This document shows positions 16,098 through 23,860 of a DNA stretch of 53,930 bases, piece by piece. Position 1 is the stretch's first letter. Every line of letters starts with the position of its first letter. Position numbers and translations under genes: made by a program. Where the stretch lies: positions 1 through 53,930 of the forward strand of contig DGHK01000011.1 of the NCBI GenBank assembly GCA_002392655.1. The letters are read 5' to 3'. The notes under the pieces were generated by a model. It saw only the letters and a list, made by a program, of their open reading frames with translations, ran no database searches and had not been told where the DNA came from. Source of the DNA: Lachnospiraceae bacterium UBA3850. Its GTDB lineage: Bacteria; Bacillota; Clostridia; Lachnospirales; Lachnospiraceae.

Positions 16098-17238
16098 AGC
16101 TCTCGATCCTGTCAAGTGCCTCCCTTAGCTGGTCAATAGAATATGCATAGGATATACGAATAAATCCCTCGCCTGAGTTTCCGAACGCTGTTCCGGGAAC
16201 GACGGCGAGCTTTTTTTCTCTAAGGAGCTTTTCGGCAAATTCCTCTGAGGAGAGTCCAAATCTGGAGATGTCAGGGAATATATAGAAAGCGCCCAGAGGT
16301 TCGAAGGCAGGGAGATTCATATCTGTAAGCCTCTTATACAGATAACGTCTTCTTTCGTCATAGGATTTACGCATCATGGCTACATCCTTATCACCGTTTT
16401 TTAGAGCTTCGATAGCGGCATACTGGCTGGTAGTCGGAGCACACATGATACAGAACTGATGTATCTTCGTCATAAGTCCTGTGATTTCCTTTGGCGCAAG
16501 AGCGTAACCGAGTCTCCAGCCTGTCATGGCGAAGGCTTTAGAGAATCCGTTAATGATAACAGTTCTTTCCTTCATTCCAGGAAGGGAAGCGATGGAAAAA
16601 TGTGACTGCTTTCCATAGGTAAGCTCAGAGTAAATCTCGTCAGAGATGACATAGAGGTCATGCTCTATGGCAAGTTTGGCAATAGGCTCGAGATCCTGTC
16701 TGGTCATTATGGCTCCGGTAGGATTGTTTGGATATGACAGGATCAGCACCTTGGTTTTTTTTGTGATGGCATCTGAGAGCTCTTTTTCCGTGAGCTTGAA
16801 CTGATTTTCATTTTTAAGATCGATAATCACGGGAACTCCACCTGCCAGGCTGACACAAGGAACGTAGGATACATAGCTTGGTTCCGGAATGATGACCTCA
16901 TCTCCGGGATTCAGCATGGCACGAAGAGCGAGATCTATACCTTCTGATCCGCCGACTGTAAGCAGGCACTCACTTGCCGCTTTATAAAACAGGTTATACT
17001 TGCGACCATACCATTTACATATCTCCTCTCTTAGTTCCATCAGACCTGAATTAGAGGTGTAGTAGGTTTTTCCTTTTTCAAGTGAATAGATACCCTCGTC
17101 GACAACATGCCAGGGGGTGTCAAAATCAGGTTCGCCAACACCGAGTGAGATTGCATCCGGCATCTCACTTACAACATCAAAAAACTTTCTGATGCCGGAG
17201 GGCTTTATATCATTTGCAGTATTACTTAGTGTTTTCAT
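16081..17238 (-). CDS. class I/II PLP-dependent aminotransferase
   Basis: A 385-residue fold-type I aminotransferase of the aspartate/aromatic aminotransferase group. Landmarks are GVGEPDFDTP at 33-42, the YPNNPTG turn at 169-175, SDEIY at 199-203 and the PLP-binding Lys234 in SKAFAMTGWRLGY. It transfers amino groups between an amino acid and 2-oxoglutarate; the exact substrate (aspartate, aromatic amino acids or another) cannot be read from sequence alone. It is the last gene of the minus-strand series and lies 11 bases after the Lrp/AsnC regulator, a frequent pairing in which the regulator controls amino acid metabolism. Its 3' end overlaps the FHA gene on the other strand by 17 bases. Confidence 0.93.
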   Translation of the reverse strand: MKTLSNTANDIKPSGIRKFFDVVSEMPDAISLGVGEPDFDTPWHVVDEGIYSLEKGKTYYTSNSGLMELREEICKWYGRKYNLFYKAASECLLTVGGSEGIDLALRAMLNPGDEVIIPEPSYVSYVPCVSLAGGVPVIIDLKNENQFKLTEKELSDAITKKTKVLILSYPNNPTGAIMTRQDLEPIAKLAIEHDLYVISDEIYSELTYGKQSHFSIASLPGMKERTVIINGFSKAFAMTGWRLGYALAPKEITGLMTKIHQFCIMCAPTTSQYAAIEALKNGDKDVAMMRKSYDERRRYLYKRLTDMNLPAFEPLGAFYIFPDISRFGLSSEEFAEKLLREKKLAVVPGTAFGNSGEGFIRISYAYSIDQLREALDRIESFTSHI

Positions 17239-17249
17239 TGTGGTTCTCC

Positions 17250-17738
17250 TTATGCCATTATCTGGATCCTTTCATCACTTTCCGGTCCGTCGCTAATGAT
17301 GACGTTGTGATCCTTGTACTTCTTAAGAACGAAGTAGGTTGCGGTGGAAACCACAGTGTCCATAGTAGCTATCTTCTCATATACAAAACGTGATATATCC
17401 TTGAGAGAATCTCCCTCGATAGAGAGGATCAGATCGTGGCTTGAGCCGGACATGAGATATACAGATGTAACCTCATCAAACTTGCTGATTCTTGTTGCTA
17501 TCCTGTCGAAGCCTTCTCCGCGAATCGGAGATATCTTGACACCGATCAGTGCTGTCACTGTTTCTTTGTTCAGCTTCTCCCAGTCAATAAGTGTGTGATA
17601 ACCACAGATGATGTTCTCGTTTTCCATGGCCTTTATTTCGTCAGCAACTGCTGTTTCGTCCATATTGAGCATTGCGGCTATCTCTGCAGGAGAGAGCCTG
17701 CTGTTTTTTTCAAGTAGTTCGAGTATCTCGTTTCTCAT
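17250..17738 (-). CDS. Lrp/AsnC-family transcriptional regulator
   Basis: A 162-residue protein. The frame is open further upstream, into the kinase gene, but the ATG at 17738 has a proper site (AAAGGA about seven bases before it) and gives the normal family length. The N-terminus is the winged helix-turn-helix (LEKNSRLSPAEIAAML, then a recognition helix), and residues about 65-145 form the RAM ligand-binding domain (the GSSHDLILSIEG segment). Such regulators bind amino acids and control their metabolism. The adjacent aminotransferase is the probable co-regulated gene. One feature is a longer C-terminal tail ending in charged residues after the RAM domain. Confidence 0.9.
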   Translation of the reverse strand: MRNEILELLEKNSRLSPAEIAAMLNMDETAVADEIKAMENENIICGYHTLIDWEKLNKETVTALIGVKISPIRGEGFDRIATRISKFDEVTSVYLMSGSSHDLILSIEGDSLKDISRFVYEKIATMDTVVSTATYFVLKKYKDHNVIISDGPESDERIQIMA

Positions 17739-17763
17739 AGATGTATCCTTTCTGATATAGCAT

Positions 17764-19317
17764 TTATAACTGTGGAGCATTAACAAGTATCTCAGTTTCT
17801 CCTGAATGTGTAGGATCCTCGGAGGCCTTCTTAAGTGTAAAGACAAATTCGGAACCGACGCCTTCGGTACTTGAAACATCGATAGTCTCATTATGCGCTT
17901 TTATTATTTCCTTAGTTATGGCAAGTCCCAGACCTGTACCGCCCTTGTCCTTACCACGGCTTGTATCATCCTTATAGAATCTGGTCCATATCTTCTTCTG
18001 CGTATCCTCACTCATTCCGATTCCTTCATCGCGGATGGAAACCTGGAGCTTATCTCCCTTTTCCACGATGGTTATATATATGTTCTTTCCGGAAGGAGTG
18101 AACTTTATGGCGTTATCGAGCAGATTGTATACTACCTGCTGAATCTTGGTCTTATCAGCTGCTACGACTGTTGCCTCCGCATGATTATTTAGGTATATGG
18201 CTACATTTTTGTCGATACATTTGATCTCAAATGTATTCAGCGTAGTTCTGACTATATCTATAAAGTCAAAATCTGTAAGGTTCAGATATGGCCCATATAT
18301 CTCGAGTCGGTTAAGATCAAGAAGCCCCTGTGTCAGCTTGGTCAGTCTGTTAGTTTCATCAAGTACAATATTCAGGTAACGTGGCTGTTTTTCCGGCGGT
18401 ATTGTACCGTCGAGTATGGCAGTCACATATCCCTTGATGGAAGTAAGTGGACTACGGAAGTCATGAGATATATTGGAAATGAATTCATGACGATATTCTT
18501 CAAGCTTCGAAAGCTCAGAGGCCATGTACTCCATGGAATCAGCCAGCTGTCCAATCTCATCATCAGAGGAGATGTCGGTTTTAACATCAAAATCACCCTT
18601 TGAATAATCCTGTGCTACATCGGCCAGTTTTCTGATAGGTCTCAGAACCTTATGAGAAATAATCTGGAGAAGTGCAAAGGCTATGATAATAAGTACAAGA
18701 CATGGTATAAAGCTTATGCTGTAGATATTTCTCAGAGCACTGTTGATATCTTCCGTAGATGTATGAATGATAAGAGTTCCTGAGTATACTCGCTCAGTTT
18801 CTCCTGTTTTAGTGTTATAGGTCATAAATGTTATTGGTGCATTTACAGATATGACATTTGCATTATAGATTCCGTAGAAATCAGAAACGGTAGAAGAATT
18901 TTTCTCTATATCATAATGTGGATCCAGATTATAGATGCTTCGCGGAAGCTTTTTCTGAATAGCGATACTTGGCTTGTCATTAGATGCAACGTCCGGTGAT
19001 TGGTTTGTCAGATCATCAAAATAGCCTGATGTGGCAATGATCCTGCCCTGTTCATCCACATACCATATATCAGACTTAAGAGCCTCTGAATAGTAATCAA
19101 AATAAGAGGCAAGCTCAGCAGCTGAAACAGTCCCTGATTTATAATTAAGGACGGACTGAGTTGCTATAAGAGATGCCTCATTTGTAAGTGTTGTCTGTTT
19201 CTCCGTGATAAGAGACCTTCTCGTAAAGAAGGATATAAAGAATATGATAAAAACAAATGATACGATGAGTATCAAAAGAAAAGCAAGATATATCCTGTCC
19301 AGTACGGAATGCTGCAT
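17764..19317 (-). CDS. two-component sensor histidine kinase
   Basis: A 517-residue membrane kinase. Helix 1 spans 9-31, an extracytoplasmic sensor domain spans about 32-198 (PAS/Cache-like, with a WYVDEQGRIIATSG strand pair), helix 2 spans 199-220 and a HAMP linker spans 221-272. The HisKA domain has His285 in ISHDFRSP, and the HATPase domain has the N-box NLLDNAIKF and the GTGLGL G-box. It is translated directly after the response regulator (four-base gap), so the two are a pair. The domain order is that of PhoR/ResE/WalK-type kinases. The signal is unknown. A ligand for the external domain cannot be inferred from context. Confidence 0.95.
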   Translation of the reverse strand: MQHSVLDRIYLAFLLILIVSFVFIIFFISFFTRRSLITEKQTTLTNEASLIATQSVLNYKSGTVSAAELASYFDYYSEALKSDIWYVDEQGRIIATSGYFDDLTNQSPDVASNDKPSIAIQKKLPRSIYNLDPHYDIEKNSSTVSDFYGIYNANVISVNAPITFMTYNTKTGETERVYSGTLIIHTSTEDINSALRNIYSISFIPCLVLIIIAFALLQIISHKVLRPIRKLADVAQDYSKGDFDVKTDISSDDEIGQLADSMEYMASELSKLEEYRHEFISNISHDFRSPLTSIKGYVTAILDGTIPPEKQPRYLNIVLDETNRLTKLTQGLLDLNRLEIYGPYLNLTDFDFIDIVRTTLNTFEIKCIDKNVAIYLNNHAEATVVAADKTKIQQVVYNLLDNAIKFTPSGKNIYITIVEKGDKLQVSIRDEGIGMSEDTQKKIWTRFYKDDTSRGKDKGGTGLGLAITKEIIKAHNETIDVSSTEGVGSEFVFTLKKASEDPTHSGETEILVNAPQL

Positions 19318-19321
19318 GGCG

Positions 19322-20041
19322 TTACCTCGATATTACTTCAAATTTATAACCAATCCTGTAAACGGTCTGGATTGACCAGTTGTAATTATTCTTAAGCTTT
19401 TCACGAAGACGCTTGATATGAACATCGACAGTTCTTGTGTCTCCGATAAAGTCATAGCCCCAGAGCTGATTCAGGAGCTGATCTCTGGTGAAAACCTGAT
19501 TTGGATGAGAAGCCAGGAAGTAAAGAAGCTCCAGCTCTTTCGGAGGCATATCCAGGGGTGCTCCGTTAAATGTAACAGTATAGTTTGATATGTTGACGAT
19601 CAGATTATCATACTCAACAAAATCACCTGTATGCTCGAAGTCTGAATCTTTGGAAGGCTCTTCTGATTTAGATGGACCTGAACGTCTCAGTACGGCACTG
19701 ACTCTCGCTATCAGTTCATTTGAATCAAATGGCTTAACGATATAGTCGTCAGCTCCGATCTTCAGACCGAGAACCTTATCGAATACTTCACCTTTAGCGG
19801 AAAGCATGATGATAGGGATATCCCTGTTCTTTCGAATCTGCTGGCAGGTTTCATAGCCGTCGATTCCAGGAAGCATGATATCAAGAAGAATAAGATCCGG
19901 ATTATAGACCTCGACTATCTTCAGTGCTTCTTCGCCACTTCCTGCCATCTCGGTATCGTACTGTTCCTTTTCAAGGTACAGAGATATGAGTTCAGCTATA
20001 TTTTCATCATCATCTACTATAAGAACTTTTTGTTTTAACAT
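19322..20041 (-). CDS. OmpR/PhoB-family response regulator
   Basis: A 239-residue regulator with receiver domain (1-120; acidic pocket Asp10-Asp12, phosphoacceptor Asp54 in LLDIMLPG, conserved Lys in VKPFDS) and a C-terminal winged-helix domain (about 140-238) with the GDTRTVDVHIKRLREKL recognition segment. It works with the histidine kinase whose gene starts four bases downstream. The gene lies 45 bases after mutS2 and may be read from the mutS2 promoter as well as its own; SD AAGGAGA is present just before the start. Target genes are unknown. Confidence 0.96.
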   Translation of the reverse strand: MLKQKVLIVDDDENIAELISLYLEKEQYDTEMAGSGEEALKIVEVYNPDLILLDIMLPGIDGYETCQQIRKNRDIPIIMLSAKGEVFDKVLGLKIGADDYIVKPFDSNELIARVSAVLRRSGPSKSEEPSKDSDFEHTGDFVEYDNLIVNISNYTVTFNGAPLDMPPKELELLYFLASHPNQVFTRDQLLNQLWGYDFIGDTRTVDVHIKRLREKLKNNYNWSIQTVYRIGYKFEVISR

Positions 20042-20086
20042 ATCCTTCTCCTTTAATATGTGCTCGAAGAGAAGTTTGACAGAAGT

Positions 20087-22486
20087 TTACTTAAATGTAA
20101 CTATGGTAACGCCTGCGTCGCCCTCTCCGAATTCCCCTTTTCTGAAATTCTTAACAAAGCTTTTTCTTTTCAAATAATCCCAGATGCCACTTCTCAGAGC
20201 ACCCGTACCCTTACCGTGAATGATTGTTACCTGTTCAACATGTGTGAGCAGTGCATCATCCAGATACTTATCAAGTGCTGCGATTGCTTCATCAACAGTT
20301 TTGCCAAGGAGGTTTATCTCAGGCTTAAATGTAAGAGCAACTCCTGAGGATGAACTTCCTGCATGCTTGTACTTCTTCTGTACTTCCTTTATTCCTTCGG
20401 TCTTTTCTTCTATAATGAGTAGATCATTTGCAGGGAATCTGGAAGTGAGTATTCCCATCTCTACAAGGAAGAGTCCCTTTGAGTCAGCAAGCTCTACGAT
20501 ATGTCCGTCGACATTCAGGCTCAGTACCCGAACTCTGTCTCCTACACGGAAGTCACCTGCCTTCTGGCCGGAGCTTTGAATCTGTTTTTCTTCCTTGCTT
20601 GTGAACTTGTCACGTTTGTTTCTTATGTCAGATCGCTTCTTCTCCATATCACGAGCATCAGCAGAAGAAGGATTCTTCAACCATTTATTATAGCTTTTTA
20701 TTGCGTCATCGGCAACAGACTTTGCATCTTCAAGGATTTCACGTGCTTCTATACGTGCCTTTTCGAGAATCTCTTCCTTCTTGGTATCGAGCTTTTCTTC
20801 TTTTTCAGTGAGTCTCTTAAGCAACTGCTTCTGAGACTTTTCTTCTATTTCAAGCTCATTTTTAAGTCTAGTTGCCTCTTTCTCTGACTCTTCAAGCTGG
20901 GAGATGATCCTCTCCATATTCTTTTGCTCTTCGTCTATATTCTTCTTGCCTGCGTCAATTATATCATCAGGCATTCCCAGTCTTTTTGCAATTGCAAATG
21001 CATTTGAAGATCCCGGGATTCCTATCATGAGTCTGTAGGTAGGTTTGAGGGATTTCATATCAAATTCGCAGGATGCATTTTCAACTCTCTCTGCTGCAAT
21101 AGCGTAGGTCTTAAGTTCCGTATAGTGTGTTGTAGCCATAACGCGGGCTCCCTTGGTCTTCAGATTCTCAAGGATTGAGATGGCAAGTGCTGCACCCTCC
21201 GTAGGATCAGTTCCGCCACCGGGCTCATCAAACAGGACGAGGGACTTGTCGTTTGCATTCTTAACGATATAGATGATGTTACTCATATGTGATGAGAAGG
21301 TGGAGAGATTTTGTTCGATACTCTGTTCGTCTCCAATATCTGCAAATACATCCTCAAATATACTCAGCCTGCTTCCGTCCATTGCAGGTATATGAAGTCC
21401 GGCCTGTCCCATGAGTGTGAGAAGACCGAGAGTTTTAAGTGAAACAGTCTTGCCGCCGGTATTAGGGCCGGTGATAATAAGCAGTGTATAGTTCTCTCCG
21501 AGAGTAAGATCTATAGGTACTGCAGTATTTCTATCGAGAAGTGGATGGACAGCCTTCTTGAGTTCAATTATTCCATCTTCATTAAATATTGGCTCTGATG
21601 CATGTGTTGCAGCCGCATACTTTGCTTTTGCAAAACAGAAATCAAGCTCAATAAGAGTTTTATAATCTGTATAGATTTCCTCTCTTACAGGGGACAGCAT
21701 GGCACTCAGATCAGAGAGTATTTTCTCGATTTCCATAAGTTCATCTGTATGCAGATCCTGAATACTGTTATTCAGCTCAACAACCTGCATAGGTTCGATG
21801 AAAACAGTAGAGCCGGACTGTGAGCGGTCATGTACCATTCCCGGAAATGCATTTTTATATTCGAGCTTAACAGGGATACAATATCTGCCATTACGCGTAG
21901 TAATAAGAGCATCCATGAGCATATCACGGTTGCTAGAGCTTTTTATTATCTTGTTAAGCAGGTTATGTACCTCCGCCTCAGATGAAGTGATCCTTCGTCT
22001 TATGGACTTCAGTGCACCGGATGCATCATCCGCTATCTCGTCAGAGGAGATGATACAACGTCTGATCTCACTTGATATATCCTCAAGCGGAAGCAGCTCA
22101 TCAAAGTATGCAGTAAGTGAATCGTATATCTTGTGCTCGCTGTCGTTTTCATCTGAACCAGCTATATCACCAAACCTTTTAACCTCAGTAGCTGCTTCAA
22201 GGAGTGATGCGATGTCAAGTAGCTCAGAGGCTGAAAGGGTTGAATCTATTTCCAGAAGCTTCAGGCTGTTTCTTATATCCCTGACTCCCGAAAAAGAAAC
22301 CTGACCGTACTTTTCGAGTCTCACGAATGCGTCACGAGTATTCTGTTGAAGAGACTCTATAGTGTTTCTCTCCGTATAAGGTTTTAAGTTCATGACCTTT
22401 CGTTTGGCACCCTCAGTAACTGCGTAAGAGGACAGCTGCTCAAGTATTTTATTAAATTCAAGAACTCTTATCGAGCGTTTATTCAT
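20087..22486 (-). CDS. mutS2: MutS2 family ATPase with Smr domain
   Basis: A 799-residue protein of normal MutS2 length. The lever/clamp region leads into the ATPase core with Walker A GPNTGGKT at 340-347 and the Walker B/D-loop FDEPGGGTDPTEG. A long charged coiled coil (about 510-640) and a KOW-like segment (RVGDRVRVLSLNVDG) precede the C-terminal Smr domain (725-799) with the IHGKGTGALRSGI motif. MutS2 (RqcU) acts in ribosome rescue after collisions and has been linked to suppression of recombination. The usual LDLRG motif at the start of Smr reads INLLG here, so the acidic residue thought to matter for nuclease activity is absent. First gene of the minus-strand series. Confidence 0.96.
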   Translation of the reverse strand: MNKRSIRVLEFNKILEQLSSYAVTEGAKRKVMNLKPYTERNTIESLQQNTRDAFVRLEKYGQVSFSGVRDIRNSLKLLEIDSTLSASELLDIASLLEAATEVKRFGDIAGSDENDSEHKIYDSLTAYFDELLPLEDISSEIRRCIISSDEIADDASGALKSIRRRITSSEAEVHNLLNKIIKSSSNRDMLMDALITTRNGRYCIPVKLEYKNAFPGMVHDRSQSGSTVFIEPMQVVELNNSIQDLHTDELMEIEKILSDLSAMLSPVREEIYTDYKTLIELDFCFAKAKYAAATHASEPIFNEDGIIELKKAVHPLLDRNTAVPIDLTLGENYTLLIITGPNTGGKTVSLKTLGLLTLMGQAGLHIPAMDGSRLSIFEDVFADIGDEQSIEQNLSTFSSHMSNIIYIVKNANDKSLVLFDEPGGGTDPTEGAALAISILENLKTKGARVMATTHYTELKTYAIAAERVENASCEFDMKSLKPTYRLMIGIPGSSNAFAIAKRLGMPDDIIDAGKKNIDEEQKNMERIISQLEESEKEATRLKNELEIEEKSQKQLLKRLTEKEEKLDTKKEEILEKARIEAREILEDAKSVADDAIKSYNKWLKNPSSADARDMEKKRSDIRNKRDKFTSKEEKQIQSSGQKAGDFRVGDRVRVLSLNVDGHIVELADSKGLFLVEMGILTSRFPANDLLIIEEKTEGIKEVQKKYKHAGSSSSGVALTFKPEINLLGKTVDEAIAALDKYLDDALLTHVEQVTIIHGKGTGALRSGIWDYLKRKSFVKNFRKGEFGEGDAGVTIVTFK

Positions 22487-22532
22487 AGTGTAGTACTCCG
22501 TTTGTAAATAATAGAAATTAAGTCATAAGTAA

Positions 22533-22541
22533 CTTATACCA
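22533..22541 (-). promoter_or_regulatory. putative extended -10 promoter of mutS2
   Basis: Read on the minus strand, TGGTATAAG gives a TGn plus a -10 hexamer matching five of six consensus bases. It lies about 46 bases upstream of the mutS2 start. No good -35 is seen at the usual spacing. Confidence 0.5.
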
Positions 22542-22580
22542 TAAATAAAGGGAAAATAAAAGAAGAACAGAATTATGTAA

Positions 22581-22628
22581 ACCATATCAAAGGGCGCTAT
22601 GTCTTATAAATGACCATAGTGATATGGT
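22581..22628. promoter_or_regulatory. 9-bp inverted repeat overlapping the sbcDC promoter
   Basis: ACCATATCA at 22581-22589 and TGATATGGT at 22620-22628 are perfect inverted copies separated by 30 bases. The right arm runs into the -10 box of the plus-strand promoter. A dimeric regulator binding both arms would cover the promoter between mutS2 and sbcD. The regulator is unknown. Confidence 0.5.
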
Positions 22629-22633
22629 ATAAT
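22604..22633 (+). promoter_or_regulatory. promoter of sbcDC
   Basis: TGGTATAAT at 22625-22633 is an extended -10 with a perfect hexamer (22628-22633). A weak -35 candidate TTATAA (22604-22609) lies 18 bases upstream. It is 67 bases before the sbcD start, in the divergent gap with mutS2. Confidence 0.65.
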
Positions 22634-22699
22634 ATGACATATTATTGTTGCTTTATTAACTAAAGAGATTTTGAACGAGAAATTGAAAGGTGGAAAGCT

Positions 22700-23845
22700 A
22701 TGAAATTTTTTCATTTATCAGACCTGCATATAGGTTTAAAGCTGATTAATAAAGATCTTTCTGAAGATCAAAGATTCGTATTTGATCAGATAACAGAATA
22801 TGCCAAAAGTGAAAAACCGGATGCTGTTGTAATATCAGGAGATATATATGATAAAGCACTTCCTTCGGCTGAGGCTGTTACTCTTTTTGATGATTTTATA
22901 TCTGAACTTACGAGTGCAGTTCCGGACTCAACTATTATGATGATAAGCGGAAATCATGATAGTGCACCGAGAGTAAACGTGTTCAGAAACGTTCTGAAAA
23001 AACGTAACATATACATGATCGGACAGCCACCTCAGACCAAGGATGAATATATCGAGAAGGTTACGATGAAGGACTCCTACGGAAACGTTAATTTTTATCT
23101 ACTTCCATTTGTTAAGCCCTCCATGGTCAAGGAAATAACAGGAGTGGATGAAAAGGGAAATAATCTAACCTATGATGAGGCTCTTCGCAAACTGGTGGCT
23201 AGAGAAGAGATAGATGAGAGTGAGAGAAATGTATTCGTTAGCCATCAGTTCTATCTCCCTGTTGGCAAAGCAGCTGAAGACATAGATCGTATGGATTCTG
23301 AGATAGTGACTGTTGGAAATATAGATAGTATTAAAGCGGATGTACTGAGTCCGTTTGATTATGCAGCGCTTGGTCATATACATAAACCCATGAAAGTAGG
23401 AAGTGAGTTTTACAGATATTCAGGTGCACCTCTCCAATACTCTGTCAGTGAGGCAGAACAATCAAAGGGTGTGATAGTTGTGGAGATGAATGAGAAGGGA
23501 AATATCAAGACAGATGTTCTTCCCTTGAAGCCTCTGAGGCAGGTAAGAGTAATAAAGGCACCTCTTTCTGAAATACTGAAAATGGGCTGCGAGGATTATG
23601 TGACTATAATAATCACAGATAAAGAAGATTTGGACGTTATTGATATGCAGGACAGAATTAGAAATGAGTTTCCGAATCTTCTTGAAATCAGACGCGATAT
23701 AGAAAGAAAAGCAAATTACAGTGCTGAGTTTGACCCGGAAGAAGTAAAAGATCCTTATGAGTTGTGCAGTGCATTTCTCCCGGACTTAACGGATGAAGAG
23801 AAGGAACTTTTGAGAGATGTTATAAACGAAACTAAAAATGCTTGA
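22700..23845 (+). CDS. sbcD: exonuclease SbcCD, nuclease subunit D
   Basis: A 381-residue Mre11-type calcineurin-like nuclease. The phosphoesterase motifs are visible: SDLHIG at 7-12 (Asp8, His10), SGDIYD, SGNHDS and later LGHIHKP. With SbcC it forms the SbcCD complex, which opens DNA hairpins and cuts protein-blocked double-strand ends, using two metal ions. The SbcC gene follows 15 bases later with its own SD, the usual operon order. The C-terminal part holds the capping and SbcC-binding region. Length is typical for Firmicutes SbcD. Confidence 0.96.
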   Translation: MKFFHLSDLHIGLKLINKDLSEDQRFVFDQITEYAKSEKPDAVVISGDIYDKALPSAEAVTLFDDFISELTSAVPDSTIMMISGNHDSAPRVNVFRNVLKKRNIYMIGQPPQTKDEYIEKVTMKDSYGNVNFYLLPFVKPSMVKEITGVDEKGNNLTYDEALRKLVAREEIDESERNVFVSHQFYLPVGKAAEDIDRMDSEIVTVGNIDSIKADVLSPFDYAALGHIHKPMKVGSEFYRYSGAPLQYSVSEAEQSKGVIVVEMNEKGNIKTDVLPLKPLRQVRVIKAPLSEILKMGCEDYVTIIITDKEDLDVIDMQDRIRNEFPNLLEIRRDIERKANYSAEFDPEEVKDPYELCSAFLPDLTDEEKELLRDVINETKNA

Positions 23846-23860
23846 TAAGGAGGACGGATT

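Noticed and set aside
17739..17891. Longer N-terminus for the Lrp/AsnC regulator
   Set aside because: The extra 51 codons overlap the histidine kinase gene and are not family-like; the ATG at 17738 has a good SD site and gives the standard helix-turn-helix start.
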